Source: Hydractinia symbiolongicarpus
Lineage: Eukaryota; Cnidaria; Hydrozoa; Anthoathecata; Hydractiniidae
DNA: 64,000 nt
Reading direction: 5' to 3'
NCBI RefSeq assembly: GCF_029227915.1
Contig: NC_079878.1
Span: 9,672,001 to 9,736,000, forward strand
Under the pieces are notes generated by a model. The model saw only the letters and a program-made list of their open reading frames with translations. It had not been told where the DNA came from and did no database searches. Shown here piece by piece: positions 10,701-23,400 of the stretch. The first letter of the stretch is position 1, and each line of letters opens with the position of its first letter. A program made the translations under genes and the position numbers.

Positions 10701-13700
10701 ACAGTGCTGTTAACGATCACTTAAGGTTTGTGAAAATTGACAATTATCGTTCGATGATTTCACTATTTTGGCTCACAGGAATAAATCCTGAAAATAGGTG
10801 TTGACACCCGAAACGCAATGAAACAAATGTCGTTTTTCTTTTTTTTCTCCAGTTTAGTCCTTGCAAGTTTGAACAAATAGTGTTCTTCTAAAAAAATCTC
10901 CTTAATTTATGCATTTCAAGTCTGTGGCCACCCCAACCTTAACGAAATTTAAATTTTTTTAGACAAAAGGAAACGAAGAATATTCAACGAAATAACCATT
11001 TTTCAAGAGACACACGAACCAGTAATAGTAATAATAAAAACTTTTCTCAAAACGATAAAATAAATAAAGACACACGAGATAACAGAAGTTATAAATTACC
11101 TCCCGATAAGAATTTTGCAAGGGATTACAAAGATAATAGAAATAATAGAGACAAAGTTGAAAGCTGGAATAATCGAGATCGTGAGAGAGATAGGGATTCG
11201 AGAAACAGTCGAGATTTAAAAGACTATTTTGATGGTAAATATAAATCAAGTTCAGGTAAATAAAGAAAAATATATATATTTATTACAGTAACTTTTGTTT
11301 GGTAAATGTTTTTTAAGCTAATATATCCTGGTTTATCTTACGCTGTCAGGTCTTTTAAGAAACTTGTGGAAAAACATGTGTGGTTGGTGGAACTGTTGAG
11401 ATATAAACCGATCATTACAATATAAAAAGATCATTACAATATAAAAAGTAGTTTCTTTAGAATTATCAAAACGGTAATTATACCAGTATTATCAGCAAAG
11501 TGTCAACAACAATAAATACAACCTGCTACTAAATAGGAAGTTTTAAGTAACCAACTTGTTAACACTTGATAAACTGGAATTTTGTTTTTTTGTGTGATTT
11601 ATGTAGTTTACTTACTGGAAGTATAATTTATTATAATATGTATTAAGTATAAATGGAAAAGCCTCCTAATTATGTTTCAACTGTAAGAAAGAGAGAAAAA
11701 CTTGATTGGTTAAAACTTAACTAATTCATGTACTCTTTCACCCCTCAGGGTTTGTCCTGCTGTTCGTACCACCTCTTTATCTTTTTACAGGTTCTTCTTC
11801 ACAAAGAGATACAAAATACAATTCACTGAGTGTTAAAACTCATGGACAGTCTACTCCTTTATCTTCTTCCACTTCTCTGAATCGGTAAACAAATTTTTTG
11901 TAATGTTTTATGTTGTTTTGTTGAATTCTACCTGGTAAAATTGTCTTGCAGTTTCAAGATTTTATGCCTTAAGTTTATAATCTAAGTAGCCGACATTTTA
12001 TCCTAATACTAATAGCTCGTATCGTGGCACTCCAGACCAAATTAATGGTGTTTATGATGTTCTCCAAGACATTTCACCACCTGGCACTCCCACAAACGAT
12101 GATGTCATAAACATTTCCAATATATCACCTGCTCCAGTGTACACGCCGCATGGTTGTTCGCCTCTGCTAAACTCCTCAAATTCAATCATGCCGTTACCCA
12201 CCACTCCTTGCACACCATTGTTGTCACCTGTTGTTTTAAATGCAGCTGTCGTGGGGCAACTCCCTGCACCATTTCTTCATCCGTTGCAACAAGCGTTATT
12301 GCTGCAGCAACAGCAAATTCCATTGGTATGATTAAATGTTGCATTATTTTAAAAAAGAATTTAAAATTCTCAAAGCATGAAGCAGTCATGACAAAGAACA
12401 AAAAGAGCTTCTTTATAATTTTCATATTTTTCTTTTCTACTTTATAGAATAAGGATATGTATGGCTCTCCAAAATTACCAACCGTGAAAAATCATTTTGC
12501 TGATACAGGTATGCAATCAATCAACTTAAAATACTTATTCTTGTGTTATTGTTTATTCTTTCTTATTATTACCTGACTGATGCAAAAATCCGGTTGGTAT
12601 GAAAAAATCCGATGATTTAATTGGTTTACGTCTTATTTTAACCGGTAGAGACCTGTTATGAAGCCATACTAACCGGTTTTGGGAGCCATTATAAAAATGG
12701 TAACATAAAAACGTAAACAAATTAAAAACATTTTCATAGAACACAAAAAATATAAAAGAGGCTCACTTAATACCATCTTTTCGTTTCAATTCACATAAAC
12801 AATGATTCGAATTTGTTTTGTGTACTTACAAATTTTTAAAATCGAACGATCTTAAATTCGAAAAGTATCAAAATCGAACATGCGTTTTTTTCTTCCTTGT
12901 TGCCTGAAAATAGCAACTTAAATATGGCTTTGTTTGTTTGTTCAGAAAGGAATATTTATTTGCAGACCAGATACAGTCAGGTAATAAAACGGATACTGAC
13001 CGGTTTTGATGGTTGCACTGTAAAATGCAATACCCTTGGTCAAGGGCACAGACCTCGCAAGTTTGGTCTGTACTTTTGACCTCGGGCTTTGTGATTTTAC
13101 AGTACAACATCCAAACCGGTCATTATCCGTTAATTACTGCTTCGTATTTTGTATTATTTTGTTGTTTCTGCTGAAATCCTGACGTTATTTCTCCTCTTTC
13201 TACAGGTTCTGCTTCTTCATCACCACGTCTTTCTTCTTCTTTTCACCAAAAGTCGTCACCTCTACATTCATCACGTAGCAACAGTAGCTCTACGCCTCCG
13301 CCTCCACCGCCGCCACCGAAAGTTCAACATTTGGAATCCAGAGAGGGCGGGAGAAATAAACTCGATCGATATCATCGAAACAACTCTAGCTTTGATGCTA
13401 GATCCGAGCACCACTCGCCGCGGAATGATCTTCAAAATAGATCGAAATCTTTTGACTGTCGCAGTGATGACACTTCTTTGAAACCAAAATCCAGTGAGAC
13501 GAGATACAACTCGGAAAGAAGTCTGAAAAAGCAACAACAGAAAAAAGACAACGAGCTGACGTTTCCGGAATTACCAAGTGTCGATCATCATTTTGTGAAC
13601 TACACACATTTTCTTGGTGATTTTGCTTCTGCATTTTCGGGTAGTGTGGTTGAAAAACAGGTTAGTATACCTGTAGTGTTACTTTCCCTTAGATAAGCTT

Positions 13701-14696
13701 ACTTACTTGTATAGCGTAGGGGGAGTGGTTAGTTGTCTTCTTTGTTAGTTGGCCTTTTTTGTTAATGGTTCCCTAACTTAAAAATTGGAACTATTACTTT
13801 ATTGCAATTAATACCACAACCTAAAGAATTTGTACAGTTACCTCAAACTCTCTGGGAACGACCAAATATAATTTTTAAAGAGGGTAGAGTTTTGTTTTAT
13901 TTATTCGTTGTTGCTGTTGAGCTTTTTGTTTATATATCTGCTTAGGTGTCAGCTGTTTGGGACGAAACAATGGGTTATCTTCACGCTGACGGCTGCCAAA
14001 CCAAACACAGACTCTTTATGGCAAGAAATGATAGCGATCTTCAAGAGTTGAAGTTTGATGTCTCATCTAACTGGTAAGTTAAGACTTTATGGGTTTTAAG
14101 TTTTTTTAACTCACTCTTCGTATCTGGGTTTGTATATTTCAGATGCCTTAAACTCTCCATTCATTGATCTCGAGTGTTTTAACTAGTTATGGGTGCTATC
14201 GTCTCCGTGTAGTTATTGAATGTAGATTTTGGTTTTATTAAGACAAGAAGGGTGTTTTGGGGATTTACAGGTGTAAACATCATTTTGTCGTTCATTCTTC
14301 ACCAATAAGACATTAGTATTTATGCTAGTCGGCCTGTTACACGACTCAACAAATTGCGGGTATTATTAAAATAGGGACTTCATACCTCTTGCGAAATCTG
14401 TTGGGAATATGTGCAGAAAATTGGACATTGTATTGTCTTTTTTTAGGAATGGAGCGTTGAACACAGTACTTGTTAAAGTGGAGAGTTTGCAAGATTCCAG
14501 TATGACGTCATCAGAGTCTCGCTCTCGAGATCACAAACCAACGCCAATGCCTCGCAAACAAAAATACGACACAAGCATTGACGCAAATGGAATCGAGAAC
14601 GAAAATAAATCGAATTCGTCGGTAAATCCAGAGCGTCATGAAGAATTGGTCGACGCCAAGTTACCGAATGTGAATGACTCCAGAACGATTAGGTGA
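4761..14696 (+). CDS. WAC: WAC-like WW domain-containing adaptor, 12 coding exons
   Basis: Exons: 4761-4777, 4983-5019, 8004-8193, 8429-8472, 10180-10286, 10963-11255, 11791-11884, 12016-12325, 12448-12508, 13206-13660, 13946-14073, 14447-14696. All junctions are GT-AG and keep frame, giving 661 residues (human WAC is about 647). The start [18 protein letters not shown] is similar in character to the WAC N-terminus. The WW domain (about residues 99-127) reads [20 protein letters not shown] then SQWEVPKDW. The middle is rich in Ser, Pro, Asn and Arg, with a seven-proline run. WAC links RNA polymerase II to the RNF20/40 H2B ubiquitin ligase in the nucleus. The last three exons do not show the canonical WAC C-terminal coiled coil, so the family call rests mainly on the N-terminus and WW domain. 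Exon 6 has an alternative donor after 11234. Confidence 0.85.
5020..8003. other. WAC intron 2, no gene recognised
   Basis: About 3 kb of AT-rich intron. Open frames at 5871-6107 (minus), 6735-6968 (plus) and 7244-7510 (plus) match no family I know and lack splice context. The stretch around 6720-6950 repeats TTTGCAAAAGTTT-like words in both orientations, which suggests an old degenerate repeat. Confidence 0.45.
8473..10179. other. WAC intron 4, no gene recognised
   Basis: AT-rich intron. The 95-codon open frame at 8932-9219 (minus) is low-complexity in character. Short inverted words (TTTACTAGG near 8907, CCTAGTAAAC near 8944) hint at an old insertion, but no complete element is visible. Confidence 0.4.
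10578..10756. mobile_element. Fold-back element in WAC intron 5
   Basis: The left arm is 10578-10608 (starts CATCGAACGATAATTGTC) and the right arm 10725-10756. They are inverse complements over about 31 bp with a single one-base gap. The interior holds a second inverted/direct repeat set built on TTACTAGGCAACAG. The 9 bp word CACTATTTT occurs at 10562-10570 and again at 10761-10769, a possible target-site duplication a few bases outside the arms. No coding capacity. Confidence 0.8.
12978..13139. mobile_element. MITE with about 45 bp terminal inverted repeats in WAC intron 9
   Basis: The left arm begins CAGGTAATAAAACGG and the right arm, read inversely, begins CAGTAATTAACGG. Both then share GGATAMTGACCGGTTT, a TTG/TGG stretch and ACTGTAAAAT. 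The interior contains a second inverted pair, CTTGGTCAAGGGCACAGACC versus GGTCTGTACTTTTGACC. The total is about 162 bp with no ORF of its own. Confidence 0.8.
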
Positions 14697-17438
14697 CAAA
14701 AAAATTGTCTGTTCTTTCGTCTGGTAGATTGTTTAAAAAATGTTGTTTATTTTTTGATACGTTTTTTCTTGTTGTAACTTATCTGATCTTGTTCTTTCTC
14801 ATCGGATTTTTGGTTTACTTTTTCTGACGCGAGCAAACGAATATTCTTTATTTTATTCAAGAACTGTGCCTTGGTTTTCTTATCAGGAATGAGACGAATT
14901 TTTTTATGAATGCTTAGCTGTTTGTTGACTGTTTTGTAAGAAGCCTGTACATACGAGTAACATTTATTCTGTTCAATGAAATAAATCAATCAAAGGAAAT
15001 GTATGCATATGTTGTTGTGGTTTTGTTTTTCTTTTGTTTCATCAGCAACCCGATTTTTGGGGGTGAAGGCTCGGATAGGCTAAGGGTAGAGAGTCTGTTT
15101 CGGCTTTCGAGTTATTTGCTGTGTTGATGAGTACCTATTTGATCACCGACAGTAAACCCTGTCATTACATATATGTTGTTTCGGGGAAGGCTTTCACCAA
15201 AGCTTTTGAAGAGAGAAAATGTGCAGCGGATGGGCATAAGGCTAAGCAAGTTGCTTATTTTTCGCCAAATTCGAAGACTGAACTTGCAAATGAGTTGCCT
15301 ATATAACAAGCGGTAGATATTTGATCTGTCCACTGACAGCAAATGCCACTGACTTTAGAGAGGACCTAGCAAGCTGTTGGAAAGCTCAGAAAGCAAAAGA
15401 TTTTACCTAAATCTGTTAACATATTGCCTCTATCTATTTTTATTAGGCATGATCAAACAAAATGAGCATGTGTGTAATGATGTACACTTTTTTTTTGGTC
15501 ACACGCGATAGCAAAGTGACCTATGAATTAGGGTCCGTTTGTCCGTCCCTTTGTATCACAGCAGGAGCATTTCTCTGGATCCGTTCATTAGATTTTTTTT
15601 AATTTTTGCACAGTTACTTATCGATAAATGCTAAAAAGTGACGATTTTGGATTTTCAAAAGAAATCAAAGTGGCGGCAAAATAAAGGGGAATTCGGGCCA
15701 AAAATAGTTTTTTTCAAGTGTTTCTTGAAAAAGTGCTATTACATTTTTGTCTGAATGGCTTAAATGTAAAAACAGACCATTATCCACTTAACTTATTTTG
15801 GTCACACATCTGGCAAGACTTTTAAAATTAGCTAAAAATATGGCTCCCCATTTTCTTAAAGTTTATCTGTTTCCTTTTAAATAGACGAACTACCTGAACA
15901 ACCTGAAAACAGATGATTATTTACAAATTTTAGTTGATTTCAATGTTTGAAAAAAGTTATGTTGTTTGGCAACAAGCCTTACTGCCCGCCCCTATTAACT
16001 GGATAACTAGTGTAGACAAAAAGGTATTGGCTAATTAAACAACTTTCCATTGTTTTTTCTGTCATGCATGTCTATTTATTATTTTCAGGATGGCTTTTAG
16101 ACCGATTCTTTTGCTCTGTGGTATTTTGCGGACCAGAATATATGAAAACTAAACTTCATGTACTTCCTACGTACATATAAAATTTTTAAAGTTGTATTGT
16201 ATGTATTGTTTACATTTTAATAATCACGTGACTTGTAACATTTTTACTTTTGAAATTTTTACTTGTTGCGTTAGTTATGGTTCAACAAATGCTAAACCAG
16301 TGTGTTATCAACCTCATCTCCAGGGCTGTTTAGGTTTATATTAGGACAGAACTAGGTTTTAATAGAAATAGTTATTGATGCAAGGGCTCCCTTTTAAGTA
16401 GCAACTCCAAGAGATCAATCATTGTTTCGCATAAAAAACTTCTTTGATGAAGATGTCGCACCTTAAGTCTAACTACACAATTCTGAACAAGACCTTTGAT
16501 GCCTTTTTGGTGGGATAACCTGTCACGCATCGCGTGTTTTTGTTTACTGCATATTTTTACCTAACTTTTTTGCTGACCAAGCAGAATGAACCAAATTCAG
16601 TTTTTATATAAACTCAATTTTTCAAGGATTATAAAGCAAACAAACCAGCCTTTTGAACGGTTACTTTCGTCTAAACTGTGCTAATTTTTTGATGTAGCGA
16701 GCGTAAAGAGCCAGCGTTAGGTTGGTTTGACCACGACTAGAAACATAAAGTCAATAAGGAAGGGGGCGTAAAGGAGCCAACAAGCTCGTATGCATTAATT
16801 TTTACAATATGCACGCATACAAACTTACCCAAAAATGATCTTTAAACAATTTCAAATTATCTGATCGGTTAAATAATTTGCAATTTTTGTACAATAGTAA
16901 AACAACCTTTTTTTCGTCAGTGTGACCACTACACAACACCAAAAAAAATGCTAACTCTTATAAATTACTCTGTACAAAATAGTCACAAAAAAAAAATAAA
17001 AAAATCTCTATGCACAAAAATATTTCATCCAAATAATATTTTATTCTTTTAATTTTCTCCGATTCTTTTTAAACTCGTGATGTCACACATCAAACAAAGA
17101 CACCGTGTTCGAAAGAGCTCAAAATTCACTTTGGGTTTTAAGTCCTAAGTACATAAAATTTATAGATTCATGGGGTTTCAGGCTAGATTATGATAGTTGA
17201 TTGACAGGACTATTACCCACGAGCTTTTCTGTGAGACATGGTTTAGATGTAGTTGATAAGAAGTGTACATTATATTCAGTATATAAAACATATTCGTCCA
17301 AAATACGGATTATTTCACCACAGATCACGTCTTTACTTGAGAATACGAGTTTGACAAGGTGTTCTTCAAACTTTTATTTATCTCGACCACGGCATTTTAG
17401 TACTTTAATATTCTCGGTCACGTACACTTGATACTTTG
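14697..17438. other. Convergent intergenic region between WAC and ALS2 3' ends
   Basis: About 2.7 kb holding the 3' untranslated regions of both genes. The stretch near 15495-15560 has GGTCACACGCG / AAAGTGACC inverted words and a GTCCGTTTGTCCGTCC block typical of a dispersed repeat. No protein gene is seen. Confidence 0.45.
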
Positions 17439-20400
17439 CTAATCTCGGTCACGTTCGTTTTGTATTTGGAAGTAGCATGCCTAACAATAAAAATGATGAA
17501 AATAGCAAAACTCGTTCAAACATTTTTTATCCTGCTATCCTGCTATCAGCGTTATAGCAGGCGTTGGCCCATGGAATTTACCTGTCGCTGCTTTCCCGGT
17601 TTTGTCTCCCATGAGGAAAGTTAGATATTATAGTATAGATACTTACACTTAAAGTGGTGACCATGTGTCCAGCTTCTCCGACCAGCACAGATTGGTCGGC
17701 TAAATCTTCAATAAACTGTATTTCTGATCCAAGGTGTGGCACTCTAACAGATAGAGGTATCAGTAAGCACTTCGAAAGAGGCAACGAATGAAGTTAAAGA
17801 CAAACAGAAGGTTCGCAGTACGTTGTGAGCTGTTAATAAAATAAAAATCACCTTGCTCTGATGACGATATATTGAAATAATGGAAATAAGTCATCCATGG
17901 CTAGCACGTGGCGTACGCCGACATAATGATTCTCAATCTCCTGTATAAAGTAAGCAAAAAACATATAAAAAAGTATAAAGTTTATAAATCGGAAAATTAT
18001 GGCTAAAATTCAAGTAGCAACAACAGAAACAAAAGTAGGGAAACAGAACTAATTCATGCGATATTGCCGTTAGACGGTGTTAAACTAAAATGGTGCCGTG
18101 TTTACATGAGATTTTACGCATCCAACTTCTACACCAATTATCGGCTTTATGAAGTCGTGTCTCCTCAGGGTTCGTCTTATTAAGAATTTACTGTAAATCT
18201 ATACAGGAATTACGATTGTTTTCACCTTATGTATCATGGCGAATGTCTTCCTGATCACCTCAATCTTCCCCATAGGACTGTACGTTGTACTTATATCTTC
18301 CAACAGTTCGATCGCTGTTATGTATGGGCGTTTATCGTGTGATGCTACAAGCTATGAACATAAAGAATTCTTAGCACTGGGAGAAGCCCACACAAACTTT
18401 ATATAGTTTAAATGTCTCACTAACAATGATATATATGACAAAATACCTCTGTCGATGACAACTGATCATCAGGAAGCAACCAAAAAGTTCTAAAAGCGTG
18501 GAATGTATCATATATCTATATCTTAATACTTTATATGTCTGCCTGTTAAGAAAAATGGTAACCACAGTATTAAAACACACAAAATGCAGTAAATAAAAGA
18601 CCAAGAACCCGTGGATTTATTCACGGGCCCCTGACTAGTCTGACAATAATTTCTCAAGACTCGATAGTTCAAACTTCAAAAAGTGTCCTACCTCTTCACT
18701 CCTAAGAAAGATAATAAAGCGATATCGCCTCGCTTATTCAAGTAGTATAGTTTTTCCGTATATATAGCATCGGTCTTCTCCGTGAGTAAGGCATACAGTG
18801 TAAACAGAGGCGGGTACAATCGAGGTAACAATAAAGGATGAAGTAGCGACATGCTGTTTATCGGTGTTTCCACGACACCATCAACTGTTTCATTCGACAG
18901 TAAAACGAATTCTTCATCGTGTAAATCAGGGAAAAGAACTCTAAAATATATAAACACACAAACGTTTTCAATCGTGGTTTGTTGTTATCAAGAAGTGGAG
19001 GTAAGCAGAAACTCAAATATTTACGTTTAAATTAAACCTTCTTCGATTTGCTTTTTTCATCGGCGTTCACAATTCAGGTATGCAGGGGAATATCTATATT
19101 TTAATGCCCGTATACGTCTGGCCGTCCGCCTGTCTGTCACGAAAAATGGTAGCTTAGCTGCGACGGGCGAACCCGCGGATTTTTCCACGGGCTAACAACG
19201 ACTAGTATTTCTGGAATTGTTGATGTTTGTAAACACTTTTTATGGCAACTCTCTACGTTGTGAATTCTAATGTGCTTCTCAGCAAATTAAAAAATAGTGG
19301 GATATGCTTATCTAATTAGGCATGAATTCAAAATCTGGATTAGAAATTTATCTAATTATCGCTTTCTGTTGTATACTTTAAAAAAATTAGCAGTTTTAAA
19401 AACTGTTCGGACAACCTAGTACTTAGTATCCTATATATCGGTTTCTTGTTTAAAAAACGTTTACCAATTGTCTTTCTTTATACAGCCTCGATTCTGCTAT
19501 AACTACATACAGCAATTTTTTTGTTGTTGAGAAAGATAAAATTCTTTTTAATATATGCCTTTACAAATTTACTTTCTCAAGTTAGCCAGAAATACAAAGA
19601 GTTAAAAACATTAAACTTATCAACGGCCAACTTGAATAAAAATAAAACAAACCTAAGAACATTGAACAGTCTTGTCACATACGACTTTGCTTCAGCAACA
19701 GCGTGTGGCAGCAACCTTCTATGGGCACCCACACCCACGTACGTCGCTCTGTATACATCAACCAAACCTTCAACTAAAACGTTGAGAGGGTGGCCAGCAG
19801 TATCGAGTGCCTACAAGAAAATGTTGTTACTGTAATCTTTAAACAGTTCGTCTTATTTTACTGAGAGTTTTTCAGGATGGGAAGCTAACCACATTATACA
19901 TTAAGTTGGTAATATTTCTGTGTTTCCGAGGACTGTATTTGCTAGCCATTTTAAAAATTCCAATGTAGATTGAAAATATTTTGAAAAGTGTTTCAGGCTT
20001 CAGAGGCAAAATTTTTCCTGACTGTAAATAAATTTATTATTTTCTGGACACCAGAAGTATTTTAATTAATTTCTTTCGACAGACATTAAAAATTTCCCGA
20101 TTACCCTTAAAAATTGTACCGAAATTTCCTTATTTTTACTGATCGGGCTTAAAGCTTCCTAATTTGCTAACATCCCAGCCAAATGACCATGGCAAGGTTT
20201 TTATGACAATCAACCATGTTCATACGCACCTGAGAAAGATATTCTTGCAAAGCTTTAAAGTTATTTGCAAGTTGGATATGATCTTTAAAGTTTGTCTTTC
20301 GTACGAAATCGATATCAAATCGCGTTGATACACGCCGTGATCTCATCGATCCTGCTGCTTTCAGTACAGCGTTCGTCACATTCTTCCATGCTCGTTCAGC

Positions 20401-23400
20401 CTCGGTTTCAAGCTCATCTCCACAGCCTAACACAGCCAAGCATTCTTGGAATAAAGATTTCCATTTTGCGTCAGCATCAATGGTAAAATCTGTTGTTCTG
20501 ATTGGTAATAAAAAATAAAAACGATACAAAAATTTACGTTTTTAAATTTTTTGTTGAACCCATAAGTACAACCTTACTTTTACTGAATTTCATCTTTTTT
20601 CTGGGAAGATTCGCTTAAGCGAATAGCATTCTTTAAGTCCCCCTCCCCTCTCAATTAAGCGTTCATGTCAAAGATTTAATAATTTAATAAGCTCCCAGGG
20701 CTTTTGTTTGGATCATTACAGTATTGATTTTAAAAAACATCCTGTGGTTCTCTGCTAATCTAAGACAACTTCCCGTGCCCCACTTACCCAAGCTGATTTC
20801 CACGTGAATTATCCGAGTTATCATGCACCATTGGATTTATAAACTTCGAAAACACGGCGTTTACTTTTATACTCTCGCCCCAGTTTCCATAAAAAGTGCC
20901 ATCGATGTAGTCTCCATTTGGTAAAGTCAATATGCCCTAAAAATTAAAAAAATATCATTATTTTTTAAAGGAGTTAAACTTCTTTTAACTTCGTGTACGA
21001 CACTAATAGTCCAGGGATGTTAGCCCAATTTTCCACTTTGAAAGGTAAAAATTCTCCTTAGGGTTTTTGAGCCCGTCCGCCCGCCCTTCCCCTCCATGCA
21101 AAAGTTTCGAAAGTTCTTTCAAAACGTTGCTTTCGGTACTGTAGAGAGTTATAGTTCGTTAAATGCTGAAAAACGGCCTAAATTGACCTTTTTTCATGGC
21201 AAATCGTAATACAGAAAGCTTTGGAAAACCACACCATTTTTCAAAAACACCTTTTTTTCCTTTACAAATAATTGTAAATTAAAAAATGGCAGAAAAACAA
21301 TCACGGGTAAAAAAAGTTGATTTCGGGGAAAAAAAAGTACAGTGATTTGGCGAAGTGATTTTGCTTAGCCAATAAAAAACCCTGCACGTCCTTTACTTGA
21401 ACGACAGATGTGAAGAATTTCATGTGTAGTTGATTTTTATCTTCTTAGGCAAGTAGGAAGAGAATGAGTCAGCGGTGTGTTATTTACATCAGTGACGTAA
21501 TTAAATAGACATGCGCGACAGACAGATATGCCCACGTCATTTTTTTTCGTCCCACTGATTTAATTATTACCTTGGTTGGACATAAAAACATTAAAAAGCT
21601 GCAAAACGATGGCGCATAGAGGAAAGTTTACAAAATGAAATGATATTTTAAATGTAATTTTGAACTTTTAATAAGCAACCGAGTTGCTAACGTCTGAAGG
21701 TAAGGTTTGGTTTAAAACTAAGCAACTACCAAGCAACTGAACAAGCTGGAAATTTAAAAAATGTCCAACTATCGAGGCTTAATCTGGATAAGCTAAGTAG
21801 CAACATGCGAAAGAGTTGTTTAAAAGAAATCTGTTTCTAATAAACAATAACCTTTAAGCACAAAAAAAAATTCATGCTGAAATTTTGTAAACATTAAAAA
21901 TATTTTGCTTCGCAATTTCTTAGCTCTTCCTAGTTGAAAGGTAAATTCTGTTCTTAGCAACAAGGGGAGAGTTGTGGAAGTTGCTTAGAACAAGAAAAAC
22001 GTGTATTGGATGACTAAAAACTGCGCATTCACCAAGCAATAGACAAATTAGATCGTAGTTTCAGATTAGAGTCGCGTTTCCAGTTTGTGCCGCGTCTGAA
22101 ACCGGAAATATTTTATAGATATTGACCACTAATTAGCGTCCTTTTTTGACAATCACCGAATGCAAATGAGATATGCTCCCTTCTCCTTATTTTTTGCCAA
22201 ATGTTTTATTATATATCAGGTATTACTATACTCTGACGGTTAAATTGAAAAAAAATATATGAAAGGAAAAGAAAGTTACATAAAATCAACCAAGATTTCA
22301 TTTTTGGGCAATTGAGGTTAATTTTTGAAGATTTCCACTGATAAGTAGGAACCGACCGTACAAGAACTTTTTATGTCACTAAAATATGGCCCTTTAACTG
22401 CTGCTTCAACGGCCCTGTTTTTACGGATATCTCTATCTTTTTGAAGGTTAAAAAAGTTGTGGTTATATTTTAAAGTGAACGTGTGGAGTTTCTGTAGATA
22501 ATCGCATATTTTAAATCATATCACTCTTCATATTTTCTCCTATCACAGGCAACCATGGTGTAAAGTAGCTGAGGTTATAAAATTTAGTCAGCAAAAAATT
22601 GACAAAAAAAATTGGCAAACAAGTAACTTTTTTTTTTTTAAGATCAGTTATTTTTCTATTCTATCCTCGTATAATTATTACGTGTATATTGTACAATACC
22701 ATAATAACCAACATTCAAAACAAAGAACAATAGAATAATTTAATACAAGCTCTTATACAAAAAAATGCTTTATCGTACATTCTCCTAATAGCATCTCCAT
22801 AGAAAACGCTTTATTTTCTTTGTATGGCCTCTATTTTGTTGAAATAAAAAAAATTAAAAAGATTTTAATCTCGAGTGACACAAATACATAAGTAATTACT
22901 TCATTAGGTAGTCACACTTGATTGGAAATATTTGCTAATTCTATGTTCTTATGAAACTGTTCTGCCGTGTAGAACACAACTACACCATTTTGTTCTCGTT
23001 CATCAACATATGACCTGTGTATGGGTTTCGCGCTCATTTCAACACGTATTCTGACGAAAAGATTGCACGGAAATTTAGTGGAGCATTGATTGATTTATTT
23101 GCATATTTATTTATGATTTTTTAAAAAATGTCAGTCTCTCAACAAAATGGCGACCAGGTGTTGTGGCCAGCAAACAAGCAGACTTCCGTTGCGAAAAAAG
23201 AAACAAAGAAGCCAAAATCTGAGAAACAAAAGAAGAAATTTACATACGATAACGAACGAGTATTCCAAACGGCGTTGAAATATTACAACTCGCGATGGCA
23301 AAAACAGGCTAAAAAAAACAAAAAGCAACCCGACCCAAACAAGCAAGAGATTTATGTCGAAAAGATTGGCATGAATATAACCCAATCAAGTGGGATCGAC

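Noticed and set aside
12137-12447. Plus-strand frames overlapping WAC exon 8 in a shifted frame
   Set aside because: Shadows of the exon; only the frame 12016-12325 joins both neighbours in phase.
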